From NCBI RefSeq assembly GCF_012922555.1, contig NZ_WIPK01000001.1:1178001-1242000 (forward strand): DNA of 64,000 nucleotides, given 5' to 3'. The position numbers were made by a program, and so were the translations under genes. Of this stretch, positions 8,485 to 17,584 are shown piece by piece (the first letter of the stretch is position 1; every line of letters begins with the position of its first letter). The DNA comes from Paraclostridium dentum. Its GTDB lineage: Bacteria > Bacillota > Clostridia > Peptostreptococcales > Peptostreptococcaceae. The notes beneath the pieces are model-generated. The model was not told the DNA's origin. It did no database searches and was given only the letters and a program-made list of their open reading frames with translations.

Positions 8485-9090
8485 ATGTATGATAAAATAG
8501 AGTTAGGATATAAATTTAATGAATTAGAACCATATATAGATGCTAAAACTGTAGAAATACACTATGGTAAACATCTACAAACTTATGTAAATAATTTAAA
8601 TAATCTTTTAAAAGGTTATGAAGATATTTTTGATGGAAAAAGTTTAGAGGAATTACTAAAAAATGTGTCTGACTTACCAGAAGAAATTAGACAAGGAGTT
8701 ATAAACCAAGGTGGTGGGGTTTATAATCACAACTTATATTTTTCAATTCTATCTCCCAAAGCTTCTCTAGTTCCAGAAGGTAACTTACTAGAAAAAATAA
8801 ACCAAACTTTTGGAAATGTTGACAATTTAAAGGATGAATTAAGTAAAAAAGCTATAGCACAATTTGGATCAGGTTATGCGTCTTTACTTATGGATAGAAA
8901 TAAAAATTTATTTATAAAATCTACATCAAACCAAGACACAAACCTTCAAGATGGTTTAGTCCCTATACTTACAATTGATGTTTGGGAGCATGCTTATTAT
9001 CTAAAATATCAAAATCTTAGAGCTGACTATGTAAATAACATATGGAATATAATAGATTGGAAAAAAGTTTCAAATCTTTACAATTCATAA
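8485..9090 (+). CDS. sodA: Superoxide dismutase (Mn/Fe type)
   Basis: This 201-residue SodA-type enzyme converts superoxide to oxygen and peroxide. The four metal ligands are visible: His26 (EIHYGKH), His82 (GGGVYNHNLYF), Asp165 and His169 (DVWEHAYYLKYQN). The NQD at 149-151 and the GGGVYNH context favour a manganese-type site, although metal choice cannot be settled from sequence. No signal peptide is seen. AAGGGGTG precedes the ATG. In related spore formers SodA has been linked to the spore coat; here only the enzyme identity is supported. Confidence 0.93.
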   Translation: MYDKIELGYKFNELEPYIDAKTVEIHYGKHLQTYVNNLNNLLKGYEDIFDGKSLEELLKNVSDLPEEIRQGVINQGGGVYNHNLYFSILSPKASLVPEGNLLEKINQTFGNVDNLKDELSKKAIAQFGSGYASLLMDRNKNLFIKSTSNQDTNLQDGLVPILTIDVWEHAYYLKYQNLRADYVNNIWNIIDWKKVSNLYNS

Positions 9091-9096
9091 TATAAA

Positions 9097-9135
9097 AAGA
9101 GGATATCTTAATAGTAAATATTAAGATATCCTCTT
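9097..9135. terminator. Bidirectional terminator between sodA and the OPT/PqqD operon
   Basis: A perfect 17-base stem AAGAGGATATCTTAATA / TATTAAGATATCCTCTT with a GTAAA loop, A-rich and T-rich on either side. It serves convergent genes. Confidence 0.92.
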
Positions 9136-9139
9136 CTTT

Positions 9140-9484
9140 TTAATCAATTTTTTCAATGTAATGACAGTTAACATCAATGTGATTTAAAAATAAAAGCAAT
9201 CTTTCATACAGAGGATGTGATTCTCCTCCATATTTTTCTTCTAATTTTATTCCTAATTCTTTTACATTTTTTTTACCATCAATTTGTAAAAATATAAAAC
9301 TGCCATATTCATCTAATTCCATCTTTTTATACATAGGAATTTTAAATTTTAATTTTCTAAAAAAGTTTTGAACCTTATGATCTTGTTTTTCAAGTATAGT
9401 AACTATCCCCTCTGAACTTACTTCATATTCAATATTCTCACTTTTTTTAAAAACTAAATTTAAAACTTCTTCATTATTTTTCAT
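9140..9484 (-). CDS. PqqD-like small protein coupled to OPT transporter (copy 1)
   Basis: This 114-residue protein has the small winged-helix layout of PqqD-like domains. KNVKELGIKLEEKYGGESHPLYERLLLFLNHI matches the C-terminal helices. In RiPP systems PqqD domains bind leader peptides, but no radical-SAM or precursor gene is visible here. Its ATG overlaps the end of the OPT gene by 11 bases, implying translational coupling. A paralogous pair lies immediately upstream (11572-13828). A role in helping or regulating the transporter is inference. Confidence 0.72.
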   Translation of the reverse strand: MKNNEEVLNLVFKKSENIEYEVSSEGIVTILEKQDHKVQNFFRKLKFKIPMYKKMELDEYGSFIFLQIDGKKNVKELGIKLEEKYGGESHPLYERLLLFLNHIDVNCHYIEKID

Positions 9485-11399
9485 TATTTTTTACCTTAGA
9501 TGTTATTATTGGCCATGCAGTAAGTCCTACTAATACTATTAAAAGTATTATTGCCATCATATTTCCAGATGCAAATCCACTTGGTCCTGCACTCTTTATA
9601 ACACCTGATACTTGTAGTATTATACCTATTAGACCTATTATAGATCCTCCTGCTACAAGTCCTGATGATAAACTTATACCATTTGAAACTTTACCTTCTT
9701 TTTCTTGTTCAGATTTAGAAGTTTTTTCAACAAATACACGGATTAAAGCTCCTATTAATATTATAGAAGTTGTTGCTATTGGTAAGTAGAATCCTATTGC
9801 AACTGTCATTATTGGTAAATCCAAGAAATATAAAACTATTGCCATAAACACTCCAACAATTATCATAACCCAAGGTAATTGCCCTGACATTATTCCTGAT
9901 GTAAGTGTTGATATTAAGTTTGCTTGAGGTAATGCAAATGGAGGATTATCCCCTGTAACTACAAGTTGGTTAGAAAGTAATATTGTTGTACCAACAACAA
10001 CTATTACACCTACTATACCTGCTATTGCAAAATATTTTTGCATTTCACTTTTATTACCACCTATTATGTAAGTAACTTTTTGAGATTGGTTATATCCTCC
10101 AGCTACTGATATAGACACAACTATAAATGTACCAAATAATAATAATGATTTATTATCTGCTTGTCCACTCCATCCCATTATAACGAATACTAATGTTGCT
10201 ATAACTAAAGATGCTATTGTCATACCAGATACTGGTAAGTTTGATGTTCCTATTGTTCCTGTTAAACGTCCTGCAACTATAACAAATAATGCAGCTAAAA
10301 CTATTGAAACTATTGCTCCAACAATTGCCATTACTACGCTTCCTGAAACTAAAAATGCTCCTATAACTGCAACTACTATTCCACCTAATAATATCATTGT
10401 TTGAAGAGTAGTACTTCCTTCTCCATCAGTTGATGAAGATTTAGCATTCATTGTTTCTTTAACAGATGCTATTATAGTTGGTATAAGTTTTATTGCTCCT
10501 ATTATACCTCCGCAAAGCATCATACCAGCTCCTATGTATTTTACATAGTTACCAGCTATATCATTTACACCCATTTGATTTATAGGCATTGAAGGATCGT
10601 TCCATACTTTAGCTCCTTCTCCTGCTAAATCAGTGAAGTATCCTATTAAAGGCATTATTCCAAAGTGAGATAATAAAGATCCTGCAAACATAGTTAATGC
10701 AACTTCAAGACCTACTATAAATCCTATACCTAAAAGTAGTGGGTTAACCTCTACTTCAAATTTACACTTATAAAACTTATCACCTATAAAACTTATTACA
10801 TTGTTAGCTACATTTAAGAATGATCCTGTTAATACTGTTATAATACCACTTATTCCAAATCCAATTCCCATGTATTTCATTGAGTCTCCACCTGCATCTG
10901 ATGCTACAAGTGTCTCGCATATAGCCATTGATTCTGGATACATAAGCTTTCCATGTTCTTCAATTATTAAATAATTGTAAACAAGTGATGAAACTCCTAT
11001 ACCAAATAGAACTCCACCTACTCCTACAACAAATCCTTCTAAAAATGTCACTTGGCTACCTATTAATAAAATAGCAGGTAGTACAAATATCATACCACTA
11101 GCAACTGATTCTCCACCACTTGCCATACCTTGTACTATATTCTTCCCTAGAATACCTTTTCCTTTAGCGAAAGCTGCTATAAATGCTGACCCTATTATAG
11201 ATCCAGGTATACCAGCTGCAACTGTAAGTCCTGCTTTCATACCTGAGTATGCTGTAGACGCTGCAAAAACTACTGCTAAAACAATACCAATTATAAGTAC
11301 TGCCATATTTGCACCTGTTTTAGACTTGTCTGTTACATAGGGTACATAATCTTTACCTGATACGCCCCCGTAAGCCTCTTTAGGTAATTTTTTACTCAT
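9474..11399 (-). CDS. OPT-family oligopeptide transporter (copy 1)
   Basis: This 641-residue integral membrane protein has about 16 hydrophobic segments. Family signatures include AGLTVAAGIPGSIIGSAF near the N-terminus and GKNIVQGMASGGESVASGM. The OPT superfamily imports small peptides or metal chelates by secondary transport. The protein is very similar to the neighbouring copy at 11906-13828. It has its own 5' gap of about 140 bases after the upstream unit's terminator, so it is probably transcribed separately. Substrate is unknown. Confidence 0.92.
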   Translation of the reverse strand: MSKKLPKEAYGGVSGKDYVPYVTDKSKTGANMAVLIIGIVLAVVFAASTAYSGMKAGLTVAAGIPGSIIGSAFIAAFAKGKGILGKNIVQGMASGGESVASGMIFVLPAILLIGSQVTFLEGFVVGVGGVLFGIGVSSLVYNYLIIEEHGKLMYPESMAICETLVASDAGGDSMKYMGIGFGISGIITVLTGSFLNVANNVISFIGDKFYKCKFEVEVNPLLLGIGFIVGLEVALTMFAGSLLSHFGIMPLIGYFTDLAGEGAKVWNDPSMPINQMGVNDIAGNYVKYIGAGMMLCGGIIGAIKLIPTIIASVKETMNAKSSSTDGEGSTTLQTMILLGGIVVAVIGAFLVSGSVVMAIVGAIVSIVLAALFVIVAGRLTGTIGTSNLPVSGMTIASLVIATLVFVIMGWSGQADNKSLLLFGTFIVVSISVAGGYNQSQKVTYIIGGNKSEMQKYFAIAGIVGVIVVVGTTILLSNQLVVTGDNPPFALPQANLISTLTSGIMSGQLPWVMIIVGVFMAIVLYFLDLPIMTVAIGFYLPIATTSIILIGALIRVFVEKTSKSEQEKEGKVSNGISLSSGLVAGGSIIGLIGIILQVSGVIKSAGPSGFASGNMMAIILLIVLVGLTAWPIITSKVKNNEK

Positions 11400-11535
11400 T
11401 AAATTTCACCATCCTTTTGTTTGATTAAACTCATTATACCACAATATTTTGAAATCTAACTTTTTTAGAATTTTAACTTTATTAAAACTATTCAAATTCG
11501 ACATTTTTTTTAGATTTTTCTGTTTTTTGCAAAAA

Positions 11536-11565
11536 AATAGAGTTAACTATTTAGTTAACTCTATT
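11536..11565 (-). terminator. Terminator after the second OPT/PqqD unit
   Basis: AATAGAGTTAACTA / TAGTTAACTCTATT stem with a 2-base loop, followed on the minus strand by seven T. It separates the two duplicated transcription units. Confidence 0.85.
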
Positions 11566-11571
11566 ACTTAT

Positions 11572-11916
11572 TTATTGTACTTTTTCAATGTAATGACAAT
11601 TTACTTCAATGTGATTTAGAAATAAAAGTAGTCGTTCATAAAGAGGATGTGATTCTTCTCCATATTTTGACTCTAAAATCTCACCTAACTCTTTAACATT
11701 TTTATTTCCATCAACTTGCAAGAATATAAAACTACCATATTCATCAAGTTCTATATTTTTATACATAGGAATTTTAAATCTTAATTTTCTAAAAACTCTT
11801 TGAATCTTATGATCTTGTTTTTCTTGTATAATCACTATGCCACTTTCATTTACTTTGTACTCTATATTTTCATTTTTTTTAAAGACTAAATTTAAAACAT
11901 CTTCATTATTTTTCAT
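11572..11916 (-). CDS. PqqD-like small protein coupled to OPT transporter (copy 2)
   Basis: A paralogue of the 9140-9484 gene, 114 residues when started at MKNNEDVLNLVFKK. I chose this start because it aligns end to end with copy 1 and reproduces the same 11-base overlap with the OPT stop. An upstream ATG would add eight residues absent from copy 1. The two copies share long identical segments (for example KKMELDEYGSFIFLQ versus KNIELDEYGSFIFLQ). The role is unknown; coupling to the transporter is seen in both units. Confidence 0.72.
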   Translation of the reverse strand: MKNNEDVLNLVFKKNENIEYKVNESGIVIIQEKQDHKIQRVFRKLRFKIPMYKNIELDEYGSFIFLQVDGNKNVKELGEILESKYGEESHPLYERLLLFLNHIEVNCHYIEKVQ

Positions 11917-13828
11917 TATTCTTAACCTTAGATGATACAATCGGCAATGCAGTACATACTACTAATACTACTAGTAATATTATTGCCATCATATTTCCAG
12001 CTGCGAATCCACTTGGACCTGCACTCTTTATAACACCTGTTACTTGTAATATTATACCTATTAATCCTATTATAGATCCTCCTGCTACAAGTCCTGATGA
12101 TAAACTTATACCATTTGAAACTTTACCTTCTTTTTCTTGTTCAGATTTAGAAGTTTTTTCAACGAATACACGGATTAATGCTCCTACTAATATTATAGAA
12201 GTTGTTGCTATTGGTAAGTAGAATCCTATTGCAACTGTCATTATTGGTAATCCTAAGAAGTATAAAACTATTGCCATGAATACTCCAACGATTATCATAA
12301 CCCAAGGTAATTGCCCTGACATTATTCCTGAAGTAAGTGTTGACATTAAGTTTGCTTGAGGTAATGCAAACGGAGGGTTATCTCCTGTTATTGTAAGTTG
12401 GTTTGAAAGTAATAATATTGTTCCAACAACAACTATTACACCTACTATACCAGCTATTGTAAAGTATTTTTGCATTTCACTCTTGCTTCCACCTATGATG
12501 TAAGTAACCTTTTGAGATTGGCTATATCCACCAGCTATAGCTATAGCAACTACTATAAATGTACCAAATAATAATAATGATTTATTATCTGCTTGACCTT
12601 TCCATCCCATTATAACAAACACTAAAGTTAATATAACTAAAGATGCTATTGTCATACCAGATACTGGTAAGTTTGATGTTCCTATTGTTCCTGTTAAACG
12701 TCCTGCAACTATAACGAATAATCCAGCTAATAATACTGACGCTATAGCTCCAACTATTGCCATTGTTACACTTCCAGATATAATGAATCCTGCTACAAAT
12801 GCTATTACTATTCCACCTAATAATATTATAGTTTGAAGAGCCGAGCTTCCTTCTCCATCATTAGATGATTTAGCTTTCATAGTTTCTTGAACTGATGCTA
12901 TTATAGTTGGTATAAGTTTTACTGCTCCTATTATACCTCCACAAAGCATCATACCAGCTCCTATGTATTTTACATAGTTACCACCGATATCATTTACACC
13001 CATTTGACTTATAGCCATTGAAGAGTTATTCCAAACATTTGCTCCTGGCCCTGCCATTTCAGTAAAGTAAGATATTAATGGTGTTATCCCAAAGTTTGCT
13101 AATATAGAACCAGCAAACATTGTTAAAGATACTTCAAGTCCTACTATAAACCCTATACCTAAAAGTAATGGGTTAACTTCAACTTCGAACTTATATTTAT
13201 AGAATTTATTTCCTATAAAGCTTATTACATTATTTGTTACATTTAAGAATGACCCTGTTAATACTGTTATAATACCACTTATTCCAAATCCAATTCCCAT
13301 GTACTTCATTGAGTCTCCACCTGCATCTGATGCTACAAGTGTCTCACATATAGCCATTGACTCTGGGTACATAAGCTTACCATGTTCTTCTATTATTAAA
13401 TAATTATAAACAAGTGATGAAACTCCTATACCAAATAGAACTCCACCTACTCCCACTGCTAAACCTTCTAGGAAGCTAACTTGGCTACCTATTAGTAATA
13501 TAGCTGGTAAAACGAAAATCATACCACTAGCAACTGATTCCCCACCACTTGCCATACCTTGTACTATGTTTTTCCCTAGAATACCTTTTCCACTAGCAAA
13601 TGCTGCAATAAATGCTGATCCTATTATAGACCCCGGTATACCAGCTGCAACTGTAAGTCCTGCCTTCATACCTGAATATGCTGTAGATGCTGCGAATATA
13701 GTTGCTAAAAGAATACCTATAATTAATACAGCAACGTTTGCACCTGTTTTTGATTTGTCTGTTATGTAAGGTACATATTCTTTTCCATGTATCCCTCCAT
13801 ATGCTTCTTTAGACAATTTTTTGCTCAT
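11906..13828 (-). CDS. OPT-family oligopeptide transporter (copy 2)
   Basis: A 640-residue paralogue of the 9474-11399 transporter with the same topology and signatures. Divergence is concentrated in a few loops and at the C-terminus (IVSSKVKNNEK versus IITSKVKNNEK). Long stretches are identical even at DNA level. It is followed by its own PqqD-like gene, so a two-gene cassette was duplicated in tandem. The copies may differ in substrate or regulation; nothing in the sequence settles this. Confidence 0.92.
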   Translation of the reverse strand: MSKKLSKEAYGGIHGKEYVPYITDKSKTGANVAVLIIGILLATIFAASTAYSGMKAGLTVAAGIPGSIIGSAFIAAFASGKGILGKNIVQGMASGGESVASGMIFVLPAILLIGSQVSFLEGLAVGVGGVLFGIGVSSLVYNYLIIEEHGKLMYPESMAICETLVASDAGGDSMKYMGIGFGISGIITVLTGSFLNVTNNVISFIGNKFYKYKFEVEVNPLLLGIGFIVGLEVSLTMFAGSILANFGITPLISYFTEMAGPGANVWNNSSMAISQMGVNDIGGNYVKYIGAGMMLCGGIIGAVKLIPTIIASVQETMKAKSSNDGEGSSALQTIILLGGIVIAFVAGFIISGSVTMAIVGAIASVLLAGLFVIVAGRLTGTIGTSNLPVSGMTIASLVILTLVFVIMGWKGQADNKSLLLFGTFIVVAIAIAGGYSQSQKVTYIIGGSKSEMQKYFTIAGIVGVIVVVGTILLLSNQLTITGDNPPFALPQANLMSTLTSGIMSGQLPWVMIIVGVFMAIVLYFLGLPIMTVAIGFYLPIATTSIILVGALIRVFVEKTSKSEQEKEGKVSNGISLSSGLVAGGSIIGLIGIILQVTGVIKSAGPSGFAAGNMMAIILLVVLVVCTALPIVSSKVKNNEK

Positions 13829-14089
13829 TTATTTCACCTTCCTTTTTTTAACTAAATCGATTATATCATATTTTTACAAAATTCGCTCAATTTTTTAAAT
13901 TTTAAATAGTATTTTTTGTTAAATTTTTTTAACATATCTTTAAATTGTGAAACTTCAATAAAATCAAACGAAATTTTATTTTCTAATATGATCATCTTTT
14001 GCTATTAAATTTAAATTATTATTTATATAATAATTTGCACTTTAATTGCTATTTTATACATTATTTGTATAAATCTTAAATTTGCATTA
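13829..14089. other. AT-rich intergenic region
   Basis: About 260 bases between the OPT copy 2 start and the next terminator. I see no open frame with a convincing RBS and no strong structure. It should hold the promoter of the OPT/PqqD copy 2 unit, but no clear hexamers stand out. Confidence 0.5.
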
Positions 14090-14117
14090 AAAAAACTAGT
14101 CATATGACTAGTTTTTT
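14090..14117. terminator. Palindromic terminator after the Na+/H+ antiporter-family gene
   Basis: A 28-base perfect palindrome centred on ACTAGTCAT/ATGACTAGT with A-run and T-run ends. It lies 2 bases beyond the stop codon of the permease gene. Confidence 0.85.
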
Positions 14118-14119
14118 AA

Positions 14120-15424
14120 TTATAATATCATTGCTCCTATTAATCCAAATATCAATAGTGGTATATTATAATGCAAAAATGTAGGAACACAAGTATCCCA
14201 AATATGATCATGCTGTTTATCTACATTAAGACCTGCTGTAGGTCCTAGTGTACTGTCTGATGCTGGCGATCCTGCATCTCCCAAAGCTCCAGCAACTCCT
14301 ATTAATAAAATTATAGCTGGAATACTAAATCCTAAACTAAGACCTAATGGACAATAAATAGCTGCTATTATCGGTAAAGTTCCAAATGAACTTCCTATTC
14401 CCATAGTTACTAGTAGTCCTACTAAAAGCATAATTAAAGCTCCTATGAACTTGCTATTTCCAACTATTCCAGATACAGATGCTACTAATGCCTCCACTTG
14501 CCCTGTTTCTCTAAGAACACTTGCATACCCTGCTGCTACAAGCATTATAAATGCTATAAGGCCCATCATTTTTATTCCACCATCAACTAACTCATCTATT
14601 TCACTAAATTTAATAGCTTTAGTAACAAATAATACTATTATAGCGCACAACCCTCCAAGTGGTAGTGATCCAGTTAGAATTTGAACTACAAATGCAGTTA
14701 TAGCCCCCAAAAGTGCACACCAGTGTTTAGTTGTCATTTTTTCGTCAATTTGATTTTCTTCTAACCCTTCAATTTTCACATCTTTATAATCTCTAGGTTT
14801 TCTATATGTTATAAATACAGCTACTAGCAAACCTAAAATCATACCAATCGCAGGTATCCACATTACGCCTGTAACCATATTAGTAGTTGTATCTATTCCA
14901 TTGGCTATCATTTGATCTCTTATAATATTTTGGAAAATCAACCCAAAGCCAACTGGTATTGCAATGTACGGTGTTTTAAGACCAAATGTTAGTGCACATG
15001 CAACTGCCCTTCTATCAATTTTTAATTTATTCATAAGTGATAATAATGATGGTATTAATATTGGTATAAATGCTATATGAACTGGAATAAGATTTTGAGA
15101 AAAACATGATATGAATGCTATTAATAAGATTAGTGTAATTTTTTTGTCCTTAACTACCTGAGATATTTTTTTTGCTAGAATTGATGCTAGTCCTGTTTTG
15201 CTTACAGCTACAGCCAAAGCTCCTAATAATATGTAACTTAATGCAGTTTCTGCATTTCCACCCATTCCACCTACTAAAGTAGTCATGGTGTCACTTAAAG
15301 ACATCCCAGAAAAAACCCCAGCAACTATGGCTGCTACAATAATTGATAAAAAAACATTAAACTTAAACAAACAAAGTACAATCATCACAGCAATAGAAAT
15401 TACTACTGGATTAAAAAGCTCCAT
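14120..15424 (-). CDS. Na+/H+ antiporter-family permease (YuiF-like)
   Basis: This 434-residue protein has about 11-12 membrane segments and the family features ILLGALAVAVSKTGLA, FSQNLIPVHIAFIPILIPSL and GIGSSFGTLPIIAAIYCPLG. GDAGSPASDSTLGPTAGL lies near the C-terminus. This group is annotated as Na+/H+ antiporters, and some members are proposed amino-acid permeases, so transport specificity is open. Unlike the permease at 5826-7139, it has no T-box leader. It appears to be a single-gene unit. Confidence 0.82.
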   Translation of the reverse strand: MELFNPVVISIAVMIVLCLFKFNVFLSIIVAAIVAGVFSGMSLSDTMTTLVGGMGGNAETALSYILLGALAVAVSKTGLASILAKKISQVVKDKKITLILLIAFISCFSQNLIPVHIAFIPILIPSLLSLMNKLKIDRRAVACALTFGLKTPYIAIPVGFGLIFQNIIRDQMIANGIDTTTNMVTGVMWIPAIGMILGLLVAVFITYRKPRDYKDVKIEGLEENQIDEKMTTKHWCALLGAITAFVVQILTGSLPLGGLCAIIVLFVTKAIKFSEIDELVDGGIKMMGLIAFIMLVAAGYASVLRETGQVEALVASVSGIVGNSKFIGALIMLLVGLLVTMGIGSSFGTLPIIAAIYCPLGLSLGFSIPAIILLIGVAGALGDAGSPASDSTLGPTAGLNVDKQHDHIWDTCVPTFLHYNIPLLIFGLIGAMIL

Positions 15425-15590
15425 ATAAAAATCCCCCTTTATTAAGTTAAAATCTTTTATATATTAAAATTTTTCAGAATTTAACCTTTGAAATAATTAT
15501 ATGCTAATTTGTTATGTTTTTGTTAAGTTTTTGTAAACAAAAAAATTTCTTAAGATTACATATATTTTAAAATTATTTTAATTATTGACA

Positions 15591-15622
15591 AAAAAAATTC
15601 TCTCATATGAGAGAATTTTTTT
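15591..15622. terminator. Palindromic terminator after csp
   Basis: A 32-base perfect palindrome AAATTCTCTCAT/ATGAGAGAATTT with A and T tails, just beyond the cold-shock gene. Confidence 0.88.
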
Positions 15623-15636
15623 TAGACAATCTATAA

Positions 15637-15837
15637 TTATAATATAGTTATGTTTTCTGCTTGAGGACCTCTAGCACCTTCAACTATATTAAAGCTTACT
15701 TTTTGACCTTCTTCTAAAGTTTTGAATCCGTCTCTTTGTATAGCTGAGAAATGAGCGAATACATCATCTCCACCTTCTACAGATATAAATCCAAATCCTT
15801 TTTCACTATTAAACCATTTTACTATTCCATTAGTCAT
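15637..15837 (-). CDS. csp: Cold-shock protein, CspA family
   Basis: This 66-residue single cold-shock domain starts [18 protein letters not shown]. It contains RNP1 (KGFGFISV) and RNP2 (VFAHFSAI), so it should bind single-stranded RNA/DNA as an RNA chaperone. A leader of about 75 bases follows an extended -10, typical for csp genes. A stem (ATGGAGTT / AACTTCAT) is visible in this leader. It is a single gene ended by a palindromic terminator. Confidence 0.96.
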   Translation of the reverse strand: MTNGIVKWFNSEKGFGFISVEGGDDVFAHFSAIQRDGFKTLEEGQKVSFNIVEGARGPQAENITIL

Positions 15838-15918
15838 TGAAATGTTCTCCTAAATACCTACATGAAGTTTTTAACTCCATTTATTTAAATCAGTAATTCT
15901 TTAATCACTGTACTACTT

Positions 15919-15927
15919 ATTATATCA
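15919..15927 (-). promoter_or_regulatory. Extended -10 promoter of csp
   Basis: On the minus strand TGATATAAT forms an extended -10 about 80 bases before the csp ATG, leaving a long 5' untranslated leader. Confidence 0.5.
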
Positions 15928-15964
15928 CTTATTTTAAAAATGTATACACTTTTTTAAAATTTTT

Positions 15965-16240
15965 TTAATTTCTATAATTTAAAAGTTTTATATTTATACT
16001 ATCTGATATACATTGATCTTCTCCTATATTGTCAAAGAACTCTTGTATATCCTCATATTCTGTATCTTCATTAATAACTAATTTATACTCACTATCATCT
16101 TCAAATCCAAAAACTATAGCATTACTTTCTTCACAAAACCATAAAAGATCTTCTGTTATATGACAAAGACCTATAAAATCAACTTTGTGAGCTTCTCCTT
16201 GTTGTCTAAATTCAAATTTTAATTCTGTTATATCAATCAT
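15965..16240 (-). CDS. Hypothetical acidic protein (91 aa)
   Basis: The ATG is preceded by AGGAGGAAAT, a strong RBS. The 91-residue product is acidic and has no signal peptide or membrane segment. It looks like a mixed alpha/beta cytoplasmic protein with motifs VDFIGLCHITEDLLWFCEE and DTEYEDIQEFFDNIGEDQC. I do not recognise a family. It stands alone between csp and the lipoprotein gene. Confidence 0.65.
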   Translation of the reverse strand: MIDITELKFEFRQQGEAHKVDFIGLCHITEDLLWFCEESNAIVFGFEDDSEYKLVINEDTEYEDIQEFFDNIGEDQCISDSINIKLLNYRN

Positions 16241-16344
16241 ATTTCCTCCTGATGCTAGCCCTAGCGTCTAAATATATATTTAATTTTTTTCTTAATATAA
16301 TATATCAATAATAACTAAATACTTCAATTATTATTTCATATTAA

Positions 16345-17439
16345 TTAGTGACAAGAATCACATGAATCAAGTTTTCCCGACTCTTTTATCGTTCCTGAAA
16401 GTATGTTTTTGCTTCTACTCAAGTTTTTACATTTATTAGTTGTGTGATATGACTTACCATTTGGTGTCCAATATACTTTTTCTTCTTTTAAATTACTGCT
16501 ATTTATATTTCCTGGGTTATTATTTGAGTACCCCTTATCACTTCCACTTTTATAGCTACCTTTTGCACAATCAATTTTTAATCCATCTCCAGTAGATATA
16601 ACAACTATATTCCCACACTCATCACTTCGATGTACTTCAATATTTTCTTGTTTTAACTTCTCCATAGTTTCTTTATGTGGATGTCCATATTTATTATCCT
16701 TACCTACCATTATAACTGCATATTCTGGTGATATCTTATCTAAAAAAGATTTGCTTGTGCTACTATGAGAACCGTGATGCCCCACTTTTAACAAATCTAC
16801 ATCTTCAGTATTTATTTTTGATTCTATTTCAGATTCCGCATCTCCCATTAATAATATTTTATCATTTCCATTTATATATTCAAGAACTATAGAATTGTTA
16901 TTTGGATCGTCTGTATTTGCAACTGATAAAACTTTAAACTTTGACGTTCCTAAATCAAACTCGCTATTTAATAAAGGTACACTAGGATATAGTCCTTTGT
17001 TTGCAATAGCTTCTATAAAATCCCTATATGTTTTTGTATTTGCATCTCCATTACTTACATAAACATTTTTTACTGGTATTGAGTTTATAACTGCATCAAG
17101 TCCTCCAATATGATCTGCATGAGGATGTGTAGCAAATACATATTCAAGTTCTTTTATTCCTGATTTTTTCAGATATTCTACAACTCTTCCTTCATCATCA
17201 TTATCTCCACCATCTATAAGTGATGATTTATCTCCTTGTTTTATAAGTATAGCATCACTATTTCCAGTATCTATAAAGTGTATTTCCGATTGTGATTTAT
17301 TATCTGATTCATAAGACTTTACCTGTGTTTCACTTTTAACTTCCTTTAAATTCTCACTTTTACATCCTGATGTAAATATAATTGCAATAAATAAAATAAT
17401 AAATATTGTTATTTTTTGTATTTTTTTATATCTTTTCAT
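16345..17439 (-). CDS. Lipoprotein with ComEC-like metallo-beta-lactamase domain
   Basis: I start the gene at MKRYKKIQKITIF, because AAAAAAGGAGAAC lies just before it and a proper lipoprotein signal follows: basic start, hydrophobic core, TSGC lipobox with Cys26. The mature 340-residue part is a metallo-beta-lactamase domain of the ComEC/Rec2 C-terminal type. It has IDTGNSDAILI, IDGGD, the zinc motif HPHADH (105-110), LMGDAESEIES and KVGHHGSHSS. The C-terminus (WTPNGKSYHTTNKCKNL...DSCDSCH) resembles a small Ada-type Cys-rich module. It should be a surface-anchored hydrolase, perhaps a nuclease or phosphodiesterase. No membrane channel part of ComEC is present. Confidence 0.87.
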   Translation of the reverse strand: MKRYKKIQKITIFIILFIAIIFTSGCKSENLKEVKSETQVKSYESDNKSQSEIHFIDTGNSDAILIKQGDKSSLIDGGDNDDEGRVVEYLKKSGIKELEYVFATHPHADHIGGLDAVINSIPVKNVYVSNGDANTKTYRDFIEAIANKGLYPSVPLLNSEFDLGTSKFKVLSVANTDDPNNNSIVLEYINGNDKILLMGDAESEIESKINTEDVDLLKVGHHGSHSSTSKSFLDKISPEYAVIMVGKDNKYGHPHKETMEKLKQENIEVHRSDECGNIVVISTGDGLKIDCAKGSYKSGSDKGYSNNNPGNINSSNLKEEKVYWTPNGKSYHTTNKCKNLSRSKNILSGTIKESGKLDSCDSCH

Positions 17440-17553
17440 ACGTTCTCCTTTTTTTATAAGTTTCACTGTATAATATTGTAACATATCGATTCAATTTAAC
17501 AATACAAATTCAACTCACCTAAATTAAGTATACATTTTAATAAATCACATAAA

Positions 17554-17584
17554 AAAAGTATGTAGTTATTAACTACATACTTTT
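17554..17584 (-). terminator. Terminator after the DUF2752 gene
   Basis: AAAAGTATGTAGTTA / TAACTACATACTTTT perfect stem with a 1-base loop and a T run on the minus strand. It touches the stop codon of the DUF2752 gene. Confidence 0.85.

Noticed and set aside
11917-11940. Eight extra N-terminal residues on PqqD copy 2
   Set aside because: Copy 1 lacks them and the 11-base overlap with the OPT gene is reproduced only with the MKNN start.
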